From Bizionia sp. M204 (GTDB taxonomy: Bacteria > Bacteroidota > Bacteroidia > Flavobacteriales > Flavobacteriaceae), in the NCBI RefSeq assembly GCF_023205095.1, contig NZ_CP046242.1:212501-276500 (forward strand): a DNA stretch of 64,000 nt, given 5' to 3'. The notes beneath the pieces are model-generated. The model was not told where the DNA came from. It ran no database searches and saw only the letters and a program-made list of their open reading frames with translations. Shown one piece after another: positions 53,837-64,000 of this stretch. A program made the translations under genes and the position numbers. Position 1 is the stretch's first letter. Each line of letters opens with the position of its first letter.

Positions 53837-54549
53837 ATGATAAAGTTATTCAGACCTGTTCGTCAAGACCTTTTTAGCAAAGGCTCGTTCTCCGGACAGG
53901 GAGGGAAAACCGCTAGATATTTTAAATACGCCATTAGCGAAATTATTTTGATGGTTATTGGAATTCTTATTGCACTTTCAATTAATAATTGGAACGAAAA
54001 CCGAAAACATGCCAGTACCGAACAAGAGTTTTTTAAGAGTATAAAAAATGATCTAAAATAAGATCTAGATTTTATAAATTATGGTCAATCCTATTCCAAA
54101 CCAAAAATTGCTGCCTATAACCTATTAAGTAGTAAATATTCAGAAAATTATAATAGCCACAAAACGACAATAGACTCTTTAATGGCTGTTTATCTTTTTG
54201 CTGGGCAACGTACTTTTTATCCTGTTTCTGGAGCTTTTAAATCATCCATAGCGGGAAATGAAATTAATACGTATACCCATAAAAAGGTCATCCAAAGTAT
54301 TATAAAGTTGTATGGCTCCAACTATGATAGACTAATTGATAATGGGAAAATTGTTGATGCAAGATGGAGTAATTTAGGTGAAAATATATTTATAGCCGAA
54401 GAACGTCTTCGTTTAATAGAGTTAATAATGCTGTTTATAGTGATATGTTAGATGACTTCCACTTTCATTATATTCAATTACATGGGTACAATAAATTATT
54501 AAATGAAACTGAAGTAGACGTCCATCAGTTGTTAAAACAATTGCCATGA
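53837..54549 (+). pseudogene. DUF6090-family gene broken by a stop and a frameshift
   Basis: The first part reads MIKLFRPVRQDLFSKG and a transmembrane span (AISEIILMVIGILIALSINN), typical of small DUF6090 membrane proteins. An in-frame TAA at 54059-54061 stops it at 74 residues. The same frame then continues without a break as DLDFINYGQSYSKPK and FYPVSGAFKSSIAG to about 54415. There the frame must shift to keep the match (NNAVYSDMLDDFHFHYIQLHGYN), ending at 54549. Two independent lesions indicate decay rather than a base-call error. Function unknown; about 235 residues when intact. Confidence 0.82.
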
Positions 54550-54917
54550 TTATAATCTCCTTAAAAACATGCTGCCATTATGCTAGTAAAAGAAAAAATA
54601 AGCAAGGACTTATAGCAATTTGAATATGAAATCCAGGTATAAATTGAATCCGTTAAGAGCTAAAAACAAGTGGCGTTTATAAATCAGAAATAAGCAGAAT
54701 TCATGTCATTTTTAATCTAATTGAAACAAAATAAAAATCGCAAATTTTAGTTTTAAAGCCATTTCGAGAAAATCTAATTTCCCGGATAATGATAAAACAT
54801 CAAAAATTCGTTTTAAGGTGCTTTTTAGTCGATTTAAGACACTTTTAAGTAATTAACAAATGTTGATAATTTTCAACTTCAATCCATAAAAAGCTTTTAA
54901 AAGGCATCAAAAAGTTG
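54550..54917. other. Gene-free stretch between the pseudogene and the gyrB promoter
   Basis: About 370 bp with no gene on either strand and no strong hairpin or repeat. It is AT-rich and may hold more decayed sequence. Confidence 0.45.
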
Positions 54918-54963
54918 TATCTTTGGTTGTATTCAAAAGGATGCTTTCAAGGCGTCTTTTTTT
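54918..54963 (+). promoter_or_regulatory. gyrB promoter and leader hairpin
   Basis: A perfect TATCTTTG (54918-54925) is followed by a 10-bp stem with two G-T pairs (54935-54944 with 54952-54961, loop TTTCAAG) and a T run ending at 54963. The leader to gyrB is about 140 nt. The hairpin looks like a terminator placed right after the start site, so attenuation or a short leader RNA is possible. Confidence 0.5.
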
Positions 54964-55065
54964 GTGCTAATAACATTCATTTTTAAGAATATAAAACCTA
55001 ACAGTAAGCCATAACAGTGTTCTTTCTTTTTAGAAAGGTGTCAGGAAAGGCTTAAAATTATTTAA

Positions 55066-57018
<1,953 letters not shown>

Positions 57019-57042
57019 ATAGAACTTTAAATTATAAAAATT

Positions 57043-57074
57043 AACGCGCCTATAAACCAATAAGCGCGTTTTTT
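57043..57074 (+). terminator. Terminator after gyrB
   Basis: A 7-bp GC-rich stem (AACGCGC with GCGCGTT) across a 14-nt loop is followed by six T. Confidence 0.75.
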
Positions 57075-57113
57075 CGTTTATATTGTAAAGAAGCTCTTAA
57101 AATTCAAATAATT

Positions 57114-58124
57114 ATGAAACATATTTTTGTATTACTGTTGCTGTTTACGTCATCTGGAATCTACGCGCAACAAAATATAGACGACTTATTGGCGGCTGGT
57201 GTAAATGACGCCAAGCGGTATAGTAAAGATTACTTGGCGCCAGCCACAGAAGGTTTGGTTTATGGTATTAATAATGGATGGTTTAATCATGGAAAAGGCC
57301 AAAAGCAATTTGGTTTCGAAATAGGGTTGGTTGCCAATACCTCTTTTATTAATTCAGATAAAAAATCGTTTGAAATGCGCGTAAGCGATTATGAAAATAT
57401 TCGGTTTCCTGACAATAGTCCCTCTAAAATAGTTGCCACTGCTTTAGGAAATAACGATCCAGATATGGTTGTTATTTTAACCTATGACGATCCTATTTTT
57501 GGAAATCAAGAAACAGAAATTACCTTGCCAACAGGTTTAGGATCGTCGGATATTAATATAATCCCAACTGCTTTTTTGCAAGTTGGTTTCTCGCCTTTTA
57601 AAGGAACACAATTAAAAGCACGTTATTTTCCTAAAATAGAGGTGGACGATGTAAAGACAGGCTTGTATGGAATTGGATTGCAACAGGAATTTACAACCTG
57701 GTTGCCAAAAGCAGAGTTGTTTCCTGTAGCCATCTCAGGTTTAATAGCTTTTACGCATTTAGATGGTAGTTATGATTTTACCGACGAAGGAATTGTACAA
57801 GGACAAAACCAACAAATTCAGACCAAAGTTAATACCATGTTGTATGAGTTAATTGCGTCTACTAAATTCAAAGTGTTAAATGTTTACGGAGCTTTGGGCT
57901 ATGTTAGTGGGAAATCTGAAACCGATTTATTAGGAACCTATGTAGTTTCCGATGGGATATTGTTTTCAGAATCTATTACAAATCCCTTTTCCATAGAAGA
58001 AAAAGTAACAGGTATGCGAACAACTTTAGGTGCGCATTTAAAACTAGGTGTTTTTGCTATAAATGCGGATTATACCTTTGCGGAATTTAATAGTGCCACA
58101 TTAGGATTACAGCTGTCCTTTTAG
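57114..58124 (+). CDS. DUF6588-family outer-membrane-like protein
   Basis: Function unknown. The 336 residues start with a signal peptide (to YAQQ, about 19), followed by DDLLAAGVNDAKRYSKDYLAPATEGLVYGINNGW (in parts), the family opening. The rest is beta-rich, ending in FAEFNSATLGLQLSF, with a terminal aromatic residue typical of outer-membrane barrels. Its stop codon is the first base triplet of the sequence duplicated before mdh, so mdh once followed it directly. Confidence 0.85.
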   Translation: MKHIFVLLLLFTSSGIYAQQNIDDLLAAGVNDAKRYSKDYLAPATEGLVYGINNGWFNHGKGQKQFGFEIGLVANTSFINSDKKSFEMRVSDYENIRFPDNSPSKIVATALGNNDPDMVVILTYDDPIFGNQETEITLPTGLGSSDINIIPTAFLQVGFSPFKGTQLKARYFPKIEVDDVKTGLYGIGLQQEFTTWLPKAELFPVAISGLIAFTHLDGSYDFTDEGIVQGQNQQIQTKVNTMLYELIASTKFKVLNVYGALGYVSGKSETDLLGTYVVSDGILFSESITNPFSIEEKVTGMRTTLGAHLKLGVFAINADYTFAEFNSATLGLQLSF

Positions 58125-58267
58125 ATTTTATGAAATCTTCAAACATGTAAAAACTATTAAATTTGTAAAAACTAATGTTTCACAAATAAAAGAATCATAT
58201 ATACATGAAAGTAACAGCAGTAGGAGCCAGTAGTGCAGAATACATAGCCATTAAAAATTTCGCGTCT
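58122..58267 (+). repeat. Duplicated mdh upstream region, copy A
   Basis: TAGATTTTATGAAATCTTC and the following sequence up to the first 20 codons of mdh match 59591-59757 closely. It begins exactly at the stop of the DUF6588 gene and includes a TAAATTTG -7 box (58158-58165), the mdh start codon and early codons. It differs by small deletions and substitutions. Confidence 0.93.
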
Positions 58268-58270
58268 TAA
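58205..58270 (+). pseudogene. Truncated 5' fragment of mdh
   Basis: Twenty-one codons beginning MKVTAVGASSAEYIAIKNF and ending at TAA, against MKVTVVGAGAVGASCAEYIAIKNF in mdh. The 12-bp loss removes one of two AGTAGGAGC direct repeats and the sequence between them. It is not functional. Confidence 0.92.
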
Positions 58271-58459
58271 TAGCTTTCAAAATAACATTTTAGAAGCTAT
58301 AATAATATTTTTAGTCCACAGGTGTTCTGTAAATAGGAGATGTGTATTTACATTAAAATGACTCTTTTTGTACTTAATTTGTGATTTAAATATCAAAATA
58401 TTGTTATTTTCGCGCGTTTAATAATATTTTACCAAAAATTTTACCAATAATTATAAAAA
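58271..58459. promoter_or_regulatory. Leader of the FN3 lipoprotein gene
   Basis: AT-rich, 189 bp. A near-consensus -7 type TATTTTCG lies about 50 bp before the start codon, and the copied mdh -7 box lies farther upstream. No gene is seen. Confidence 0.4.
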
Positions 58460-59449
58460 ATGAAAAAAGGATTATTCTTATTAAGTTGTGTTTTTATTTT
58501 GACACAAGGCTGTTCCAAGGATTCAGACGAGTCTAATGATGATGGAAGTGCTAATGAATGTGGCGTTGTAAGTTTGTCGAGTGTTGTTCAAAATGGAAAT
58601 GAGTTAGTTTTTAATTACCAAACACAAAACTCTTTTAACTATTTTGAAATAGGTTACGACCAAACGACAAATATTAGTAATCAGGACGTAAATAGCGATT
58701 TTTTCTTTTTGAATGAGGGTTTTACTACAACCAATGTATCTCAAGCAACAATAATAGACGAGAGTTTGTACTTTTATGCAGAAAATAATCAAACTTTAAG
58801 CTTTTTCATTAGAGCACAATGTAGCAATGGTAATTTAACAAAATGGCAAGGTCCTATAGTTTTGAGCATCGAAGAATATTGCCAAGAGCCGTATGATTTT
58901 GCAGTGCAATCCGGAACAGCCTATTGGACCACCTATTACAATGATACAGACGCATCTTACTTTCAAATAGAATATGGAAATCAAGGGTTTCAAATAGGAA
59001 GTGGTGAATTAGCAATAACAAATAGCGAAAGTTTTTCCGATGCGTCATTAGTTTCAGGAAACACCTACGATTTTTATGTTCGTTCCTATTGCAATAATAA
59101 TTTGGGTTTTAGTAATTGGGTAGGTCCTGTAAGCTATTTCGCGGAATATGATCAGAATTTATGCAATCCACCATCCAATATTACCACTGAAATAGAACGT
59201 AACGGTTTAGGTCAGGCAGTTGGAGCTGTTTTTAGATGGTCATACAATGGAGAGCGTAATTTTGAACATGTTGTAGTAGGGAATAATCAGCCTGCAAGTT
59301 CTGGTTCTGTTAATGTTTCGGATAATGCGGGATGGCCTTTTTATAATTTAGCTCAAAATACCAATTATGACTTTTATGTACGAGCAGTATGTTTAGATGG
59401 TTCAAGAACGGAATGGGTTGGTCCAATTGATATAAATATTGGTAGTTAG
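58460..59449 (+). CDS. Fibronectin type III-like lipoprotein
   Basis: Likely surface lipoprotein of unknown binding partner. The 329 residues start MKKGLFLLSCVFILTQGC (lipobox TQGC) and an Asp/Ser/Asn-rich tether. Three similar beta-sandwich units follow, each closing with an aromatic-rich phrase (LSFFIRAQCSNGNLTKWQGPI, DFYVRSYCNNNLGFSNWVGPV, DFYVRAVCLDGSRTEWVGPI; shown in part), the usual mark of FN3 repeats with a paired Cys. It lies between the two copies of the mdh 5' region, so it was probably inserted into an older DUF6588-mdh junction. Confidence 0.85.
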   Translation: MKKGLFLLSCVFILTQGCSKDSDESNDDGSANECGVVSLSSVVQNGNELVFNYQTQNSFNYFEIGYDQTTNISNQDVNSDFFFLNEGFTTTNVSQATIIDESLYFYAENNQTLSFFIRAQCSNGNLTKWQGPIVLSIEEYCQEPYDFAVQSGTAYWTTYYNDTDASYFQIEYGNQGFQIGSGELAITNSESFSDASLVSGNTYDFYVRSYCNNNLGFSNWVGPVSYFAEYDQNLCNPPSNITTEIERNGLGQAVGAVFRWSYNGERNFEHVVVGNNQPASSGSVNVSDNAGWPFYNLAQNTNYDFYVRAVCLDGSRTEWVGPIDINIGS

Positions 59450-59486
59450 TAAAATAACTCTAATTAAATTGAATATAGTATGTTTT

Positions 59487-59516
59487 AAAAGCGCAAGTGT
59501 TAACCTTGCGCTTTTA
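59487..59516 (+). terminator. Terminator after the FN3 lipoprotein gene
   Basis: An 11-bp perfect stem (AAAAGCGCAAG with its complement, loop TGTTAAC) is followed by T. Confidence 0.88.
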
Positions 59517-59590
59517 CTTTTAATACGTCATTTCAAAATATCAAAGCGTCTATATGTTCTTTCTGATTTCTCATTAAGACTTTAGTAGAA

Positions 59591-59757
59591 TAGATTTTAT
59601 GAAATCTTCAAACATATATGGTATAAAAATATTAAATTTGTAAAAATTAATGTTTCACAAATAAAAAAATCATATATACATGAAAGTAACAGTAGTAGGA
59701 GCTGGAGCAGTAGGAGCCAGTTGTGCAGAATACATAGCCATTAAAAATTTCGCATCG
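59591..59757 (+). repeat. mdh upstream region, copy B (intact)
   Basis: The parent copy of the duplication; it leads directly into the intact mdh gene. It includes the -7 box TAAATTTG at 59633-59640 and about 26 codons of mdh. Confidence 0.93.
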
Positions 59758-60606
59758 GAAGTTGTTCTGTTGGATATTAAAGAAGGTTTTGCTGAAGGTA
59801 AAGCTATGGATTTAATGCAAACAGCCTCATTAAATGGATTCGATACAAAAATAACTGGTATTACTAATGATTATTCGGCAACTGCCAATAGTGATATTTG
59901 TGTAATTACTTCTGGTATTCCTAGAAAACCAGGTATGACACGTGAGGAATTAATCGGAATTAACGCTGGTATTGTAAAGTCGGTTTCTTCTAGTTTAATA
60001 GAGCATTCTCCAGAAACGATTATCATTGTGGTAAGTAACCCAATGGATACCATGGCGTATTTAGTACATAAAACAACAGGTTTGCCAAAACACCGTATTA
60101 TTGGAATGGGTGGCGCATTAGATTCGGCACGTTTTAAATACCGCTTAGCAGAAGCTTTAGGAGCACCTATTAGTGATGTGGACGGAATGGTAATTGGAGG
60201 TCATAGTGATACAGGAATGGTGCCATTAACGCGTTTAGCAACCCGTAACTCGGTGTTGGTTTCTGAATTTTTATCAGAAGATCGTTTAAACCAAGTTTTA
60301 GAAGATACTAAAGTTGGAGGCGCAACCTTAACAAAATTATTAGGAACATCGGCTTGGTATGCACCAGGAGCTGCAGTAAGTGGTTTGGTTCAGGCTATTG
60401 CATGCAATCAGAAAAAAATGTTTCCATGCTCTGTATTATTGGAAGGTGAATATGGTTTAAATGATATTTGTATTGGAGCACCAGTAATTTTAGGTCGTAA
60501 CGGTATTGAAAAAATTGTTGAAATCAATTTATCGGATGCTGAAAAAGCACATATGCAAGAAAGTGCCGAAGGTGTAAGAAAAACAAATGGCCTTTTGGCA
60601 TTATAA
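59680..60606 (+). CDS. mdh: Malate dehydrogenase
   Basis: NAD-dependent oxidation of malate to oxaloacetate in the citric acid cycle. The 308 residues show the Rossmann motif VGAGAVGASCAEYIAIKN (about 5-22), DIKEGFAEGKAMDLMQ, SGIPRKPGMTREEL with substrate Arg residues, SNPMDTMAYLVHK and the catalytic His in IGGHSDTGMVPLT. It is of the lactate dehydrogenase-like type common in Bacteroidota. A nearby 5' fragment of the same gene exists at 58205. Confidence 0.96.
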   Translation: MKVTVVGAGAVGASCAEYIAIKNFASEVVLLDIKEGFAEGKAMDLMQTASLNGFDTKITGITNDYSATANSDICVITSGIPRKPGMTREELIGINAGIVKSVSSSLIEHSPETIIIVVSNPMDTMAYLVHKTTGLPKHRIIGMGGALDSARFKYRLAEALGAPISDVDGMVIGGHSDTGMVPLTRLATRNSVLVSEFLSEDRLNQVLEDTKVGGATLTKLLGTSAWYAPGAAVSGLVQAIACNQKKMFPCSVLLEGEYGLNDICIGAPVILGRNGIEKIVEINLSDAEKAHMQESAEGVRKTNGLLAL

Positions 60607-60681
60607 TTGTATAAACTGAAATCCGTTGTTCTAGATGACTAAAGCAACTATTAATCAATAAATAATTTAAAAAAAAATCAA

Positions 60682-61344
60682 ATGAAAAAACTAATTTTTG
60701 TTTTAGTATTCGCAATGAGCCTGACAGGTTTTGCGCAAGAAGCAATGACTGAAGGTGTTGTAAAATCTAAACAAACCATGTCTAGTGATAATGAGCAAAT
60801 GCAAGCGCAATTAGCTATGGTAGGAGATATTCTTACAACCACCTATTTTAAATCCGATAAAACACGTTCTGAAACATTTAACTTAATGTCTGGAAACACG
60901 ACAACTATTTTGAATGGTGAAACCAACAAAATGTTAACGTATATGGACAACCAAATGACTGGAAAAAGTTATACAATTTCGGACATGAAGCCAAGTGAAG
61001 AAGATACGGCAGGTATGAAAGTTGTAAAGGGTGATGAAACCAAAACTATCTTAGGTTACGTGTGTCAAGAATACAATGTAACGCTTGAAAAAGAAGGAGC
61101 AAATATAGCTATGGATATCTATGTAACTGATAAAATTCAAGCTATGAATCCGCAAGTGGCACAAATGGGTGCTCAAATTGATGGATTTCCATTATATATG
61201 AAAATGGATGTAAGTCAAATGGGAATGGCATTAACTATTACAAGTGAAGTTACAGAAATTAATAAAGAAACGGTTTCTGCTGATAAATTTGATATGACAC
61301 CGCCAGAAGGTTACAAAGAAACAGATAAATTAATGGGAATGTAA
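60682..61344 (+). CDS. DUF4412-like secreted protein
   Basis: Exported protein of 220 residues with unknown function. The signal peptide ends at GFAQE (about 19). The body reads like the DUF4412 family: TTYFKSDKTRSETF, MLTYMDNQMTGKSYTI, GDETKTILGYVCQEYNVTL and VSADKFDMTPPEGYKE. Four methionine-rich stretches and only one Cys are notable. It has no partner gene; a terminator follows. Confidence 0.82.
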   Translation: MKKLIFVLVFAMSLTGFAQEAMTEGVVKSKQTMSSDNEQMQAQLAMVGDILTTTYFKSDKTRSETFNLMSGNTTTILNGETNKMLTYMDNQMTGKSYTISDMKPSEEDTAGMKVVKGDETKTILGYVCQEYNVTLEKEGANIAMDIYVTDKIQAMNPQVAQMGAQIDGFPLYMKMDVSQMGMALTITSEVTEINKETVSADKFDMTPPEGYKETDKLMGM

Positions 61345-61367
61345 TTTTTATTTAATTTATAATAATG

Positions 61368-61397
61368 AAAAAACAGCTGAATAAGCTGTTTTTTTTT
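61368..61397 (+). terminator. Terminator after the DUF4412-like gene
   Basis: An 11-bp perfect stem (AAAAAACAGCT with its complement, loop GAATA) is followed by T. Confidence 0.88.
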
Positions 61398-61429
61398 GTT
61401 TAAAATCGAACAGAAACTATGCAAACCTT

Positions 61430-61460
61430 TTGTTAAATCATTATAGAAGATATATATTTG
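61430..61460 (+). promoter_or_regulatory. secDF promoter
   Basis: TTG at 61430-61432 and a perfect TATATTTG at 61453-61460 with 20 bp between them. This is the clearest -33/-7 pair in the window, 44 bp before the secDF start. Confidence 0.75.
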
Positions 61461-61504
61461 CTCGTTTTTAAAAATATCAACAATAAATTATAATTTAACA
61501 CATA

Positions 61505-64000
61505 ATGCAAAATAAAGGATTAGTAAAACTGTTTGCAATTTTGTTTGGACTGGTAAGTATTTACCAGTTGTCTTTCACTTTTAAGGCAAATAGTATTGAC
61601 GACCAAGCTGCGGCGTATGCAAATGGCGATGAGGTAAAAGAGCGCAAATATCTGGATTCTCTTGATAATGAGGAGGTTTATAACTTGGGTGTAGCTAGCT
61701 ATAACTATTCAGAGGTTAAAGAAAACGCCATGAACCTTGGTTTGGATTTAAAAGGTGGTGTTAGTGTTATTCTTCAAATATCGGTAAAAGATATTTTAAA
61801 AGGATTGGCAAACTACAGTAAAGATCCAGTTTTTAATCAAGCTTTAGAAAATGCAGCCGAAGTACAAAAGAACAGTCAGAATACATTTGTTGAAGACTTT
61901 TTCCTAGAATTTGATAAAATTAAAGGCGATACTAAATTAGCCTCACCAGATATTTTCTATACACGCGCACTTGATGGCGAAATAGAAGGTAGCATGACAG
62001 ATTCTGAAGTAAAACCAATTATAGAACGTAAAATTGACGAATCTATCGTTTCTGCTTTCGAAGTATTGCGTAAACGTATTGATGAGTTTGGTGTAACATC
62101 ACCAAGTATTCAGCGTTTGGGTAATACAGGTCGTATTTTAGTAGAACTTCCAGGAGTTAAAGACAAAGAGCGTGCTCTTAAATTATTACAAAGTACAGCC
62201 CAATTAGAGTTCTGGGAAGTATCTAAACGTGATTTGTTTGGACAATTCTTATTTGATGCTAACAACCTTCTTAAAGAATTAGAAGCACCAAAAACAGAAG
62301 AAGTTGCTGAAACCGAGTCTCAAGATTCTGAAGATACGGCTATTGAAGATTTATTAGGAGCAGATCCAGATTCTACGTCTACAGAAATTAATCCATTACG
62401 TGATTTATTATTCCAATCTCAAAACCCAGCTACCATTGCTATGGTAAACCTTAGGGATAGAGAAAAAGTATTAGGCTATTTAAACATGCCTCAAGTAAGA
62501 TCATTATTACCAGGCGAACAACGTTTTACAAAGTTTGCCTTTGGGAAGCCTGCAAAAGATAGTGAAGTTGTTGAATTATATGCTTTAGATGGCAACCGAG
62601 ACAACGTACCTCAATTAAGTGGTGCCGTTGTTACAGATGCACGTCAAGAATACGATCCAATGGGTAAACCAACGGTTTCAATGGTTATGAACTCTAAAGG
62701 AGCTAAAATCTGGGAAGAAATGACTGGTAAAGCATTTACAGAAGGTTCAAACATTGCTATTGTTTTAGATAACGTGGTGTATTCTGCACCTGGCGTTTCT
62801 ACAGGTGCCATTTCTGGAGGTAATTCATCCATTTCTGGTAACTTTACGCTAAATGAAGCAACGGATTTAGCTAACGTTTTACGTGCTGGTAAATTACCAG
62901 CTTCAGCCGATATTATTCAAGGTGAAGTTGTTGGTCCATCATTAGGTCAAGAAGCTATTGAAAGTGGTCAAAATTCATTCCTTATTGCATTAGCTTTAGT
63001 ATTAGTGTGGATGTTCCTTTACTACGGTAAAGCAGGTTTATTTGCTGATATTGCCATGATATTTAATATTGTATTAATCTTTGGTGTATTATCTGGATTA
63101 GGAGCCGTATTAACATTACCTGGTATTGCTGGTATTGTATTAACTATTGGTATGTCTGTGGATGCTAACGTACTTATCTTTGAGCGTATTCGAGAAGAAA
63201 TTGCTAAAGGTAAAGGCTTGAAAGAATCTATCAATGATGGTTTTAGCAATGCATTGTCTTCTATTTTAGATGCCAACATTACAACAGGTTTAACAGCTTT
63301 AATTTTATTCATATTCGGAACAGGTCCTATTAAAGGATTTGCTACAACTTTATTAATTGGTATAGCAACCTCGTTATTCACGGCAATCTTTATTACAAGA
63401 TTATTTGTGGACTGGTATGCTAATAAAAACGGAAATTTAGATTTCTCAACAGCAATTACTAAAAATCTTTTCAGAAATATCAACATCAATTTCTTAAAGA
63501 AACGTAAAGTTGCTTATATCATTTCAACGGTTGCTATTCTTGTAAGTTTAGGGTCTTTGTTTACAAACGGTCTGGATCAAGGTGTAGATTTTGTTGGTGG
63601 TAGAACCTACCAAGTGCGTTTTGCAGAACCTGTTAGTGCTAACGAAATTTCTGAAACTTTAGCAGATGCCTTTGGTAGTGCTGAAGCGAAAACCTTTGGT
63701 AATGCTAATCAGCTTAAAATTACCACGAAATATAAGGTGAACGAAACAGATAATGCTATTGATGAGGAAATCAGAAATACATTATACACAGAGTTGCAGC
63801 CTTATATGCCAGGTCTTACTTATGACGAGTTTATTAGTGATGACCAAGGTAAAACAGTTGGTTTAATGAAATATTACAAAGTGAGTCCAACCATTGCTGA
63901 TGATATTAAAAAATCATCTATATGGGCAATTTTCGGATCATTAGTAGTCGTATTCTTATATATCTTAATCCGATTTAAAAGATGGCAATTCTCATTGGGT
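61505..64000 (+). CDS. secDF: Protein translocase SecDF fusion (3' end outside window)
   Basis: Inner-membrane accessory of the Sec translocon that uses the proton gradient to pull proteins across. From MQNKGLVKLFAILFGLVS the frame stays open for 832 codons to the right edge. A large periplasmic domain contains NLGLDLKGGVSVILQISV. The SecD half ends with transmembrane spans and GMSVDANVLIFERIREEI. The SecF half begins near NFLKKRKVAYIISTVAI and includes GLDQGVDFVGGRTYQVRF. Fused SecDF is usual in Bacteroidota. Promoter 61430-61460 serves it. Confidence 0.96.
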   Translation, partial: MQNKGLVKLFAILFGLVSIYQLSFTFKANSIDDQAAAYANGDEVKERKYLDSLDNEEVYNLGVASYNYSEVKENAMNLGLDLKGGVSVILQISVKDILKGLANYSKDPVFNQALENAAEVQKNSQNTFVEDFFLEFDKIKGDTKLASPDIFYTRALDGEIEGSMTDSEVKPIIERKIDESIVSAFEVLRKRIDEFGVTSPSIQRLGNTGRILVELPGVKDKERALKLLQSTAQLEFWEVSKRDLFGQFLFDANNLLKELEAPKTEEVAETESQDSEDTAIEDLLGADPDSTSTEINPLRDLLFQSQNPATIAMVNLRDREKVLGYLNMPQVRSLLPGEQRFTKFAFGKPAKDSEVVELYALDGNRDNVPQLSGAVVTDARQEYDPMGKPTVSMVMNSKGAKIWEEMTGKAFTEGSNIAIVLDNVVYSAPGVSTGAISGGNSSISGNFTLNEATDLANVLRAGKLPASADIIQGEVVGPSLGQEAIESGQNSFLIALALVLVWMFLYYGKAGLFADIAMIFNIVLIFGVLSGLGAVLTLPGIAGIVLTIGMSVDANVLIFERIREEIAKGKGLKESINDGFSNALSSILDANITTGLTALILFIFGTGPIKGFATTLLIGIATSLFTAIFITRLFVDWYANKNGNLDFSTAITKNLFRNININFLKKRKVAYIISTVAILVSLGSLFTNGLDQGVDFVGGRTYQVRFAEPVSANEISETLADAFGSAEAKTFGNANQLKITTKYKVNETDNAIDEEIRNTLYTELQPYMPGLTYDEFISDDQGKTVGLMKYYKVSPTIADDIKKSSIWAIFGSLVVVFLYILIRFKRWQFSLG

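Noticed and set aside
54182-54451. Separate 89-residue protein
   Set aside because: It is the continuation of the DUF6090 frame after an in-frame stop.

Overview
The window is AT-rich DNA from a marine-type member of the Flavobacteriaceae (Bacteroidota). Four things point there: the gliding and type IX secretion genes gldJ, porU and porV; a very large secreted protein with a type IX C-terminal sorting domain; a fused SecDF; and repeated promoters of the Bacteroidota form TAnnTTTG instead of the usual -10 box. The species cannot be named from the sequence alone. Most of the window is ordinary chromosome. No rRNA, CRISPR array, phage or intact insertion sequence was seen.

Layout. 1-9.9 kb: the end of a PIF1-like helicase, an acyl-CoA dehydrogenase, anmK, a Glu/Leu-type amino acid dehydrogenase, an NhaD antiporter, and an exbB-exbD-tonB-folC run. 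9.98-11.2 kb: two tRNA-Val genes, each followed by a terminator, then a gene-free array of six 159-bp tandem repeats. 11.2-19.7 kb: murF and gldJ on the minus strand, facing away from porU and porV. 19.8-25 kb: cdd, pdhA-pdhC, an M28 peptidase and an SDR enzyme. 25.1-29.2 kb: one 1356-residue secreted protein that joins FG-GAP/UnbV repeats to a vanadium-haloperoxidase-like domain. 29.3-35.9 kb: a CtlX-like hydrolase, a TPR sensor kinase, argS and a frameshifted lipoprotein gene. 35.9-42.1 kb: a sigma factor, FecR and TonB-receptor set divergent from a LamG lipoprotein. 42.2-53.6 kb: ffh, a four-helix-bundle cassette, folD, a minus-strand run of small enzymes and a HerA-like ATPase, queE, a DUF2911 gene and asnB. 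53.8-64 kb: a broken DUF6090 gene, gyrB, a DUF6588 gene, a duplicated 5' fragment of mdh with a lipoprotein gene caught between the copies, mdh, a DUF4412-like gene and the start of secDF.

Working together. ExbB, ExbD and TonB can energise outer-membrane receptors such as the one at 35.9-38.2 kb, whose N-terminal STN domain, FecR and sigma factor form a surface-signalling chain. PorU and PorV export and attach proteins with C-terminal sorting signals, including the haloperoxidase-like fusion; SecDF assists the earlier Sec step. PdhA and the double-lipoyl E2 are two of the pyruvate dehydrogenase subunits; E1-beta and E3 are not in the window.

The best candidate for something undescribed is the 159-bp array at 10231-11184. 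Each unit carries a promoter-like TACATTTG and two hairpins, and the last unit shows paired base changes that keep the main hairpin folded. That fits an array of small RNA genes. Other points worth a look are a tRNA-Val(GAC) with C at the nearly invariant U33, the mdh duplication, a T8 frameshift, a DUF6090 pseudogene and 31-bp phased repeats in front of asnB.
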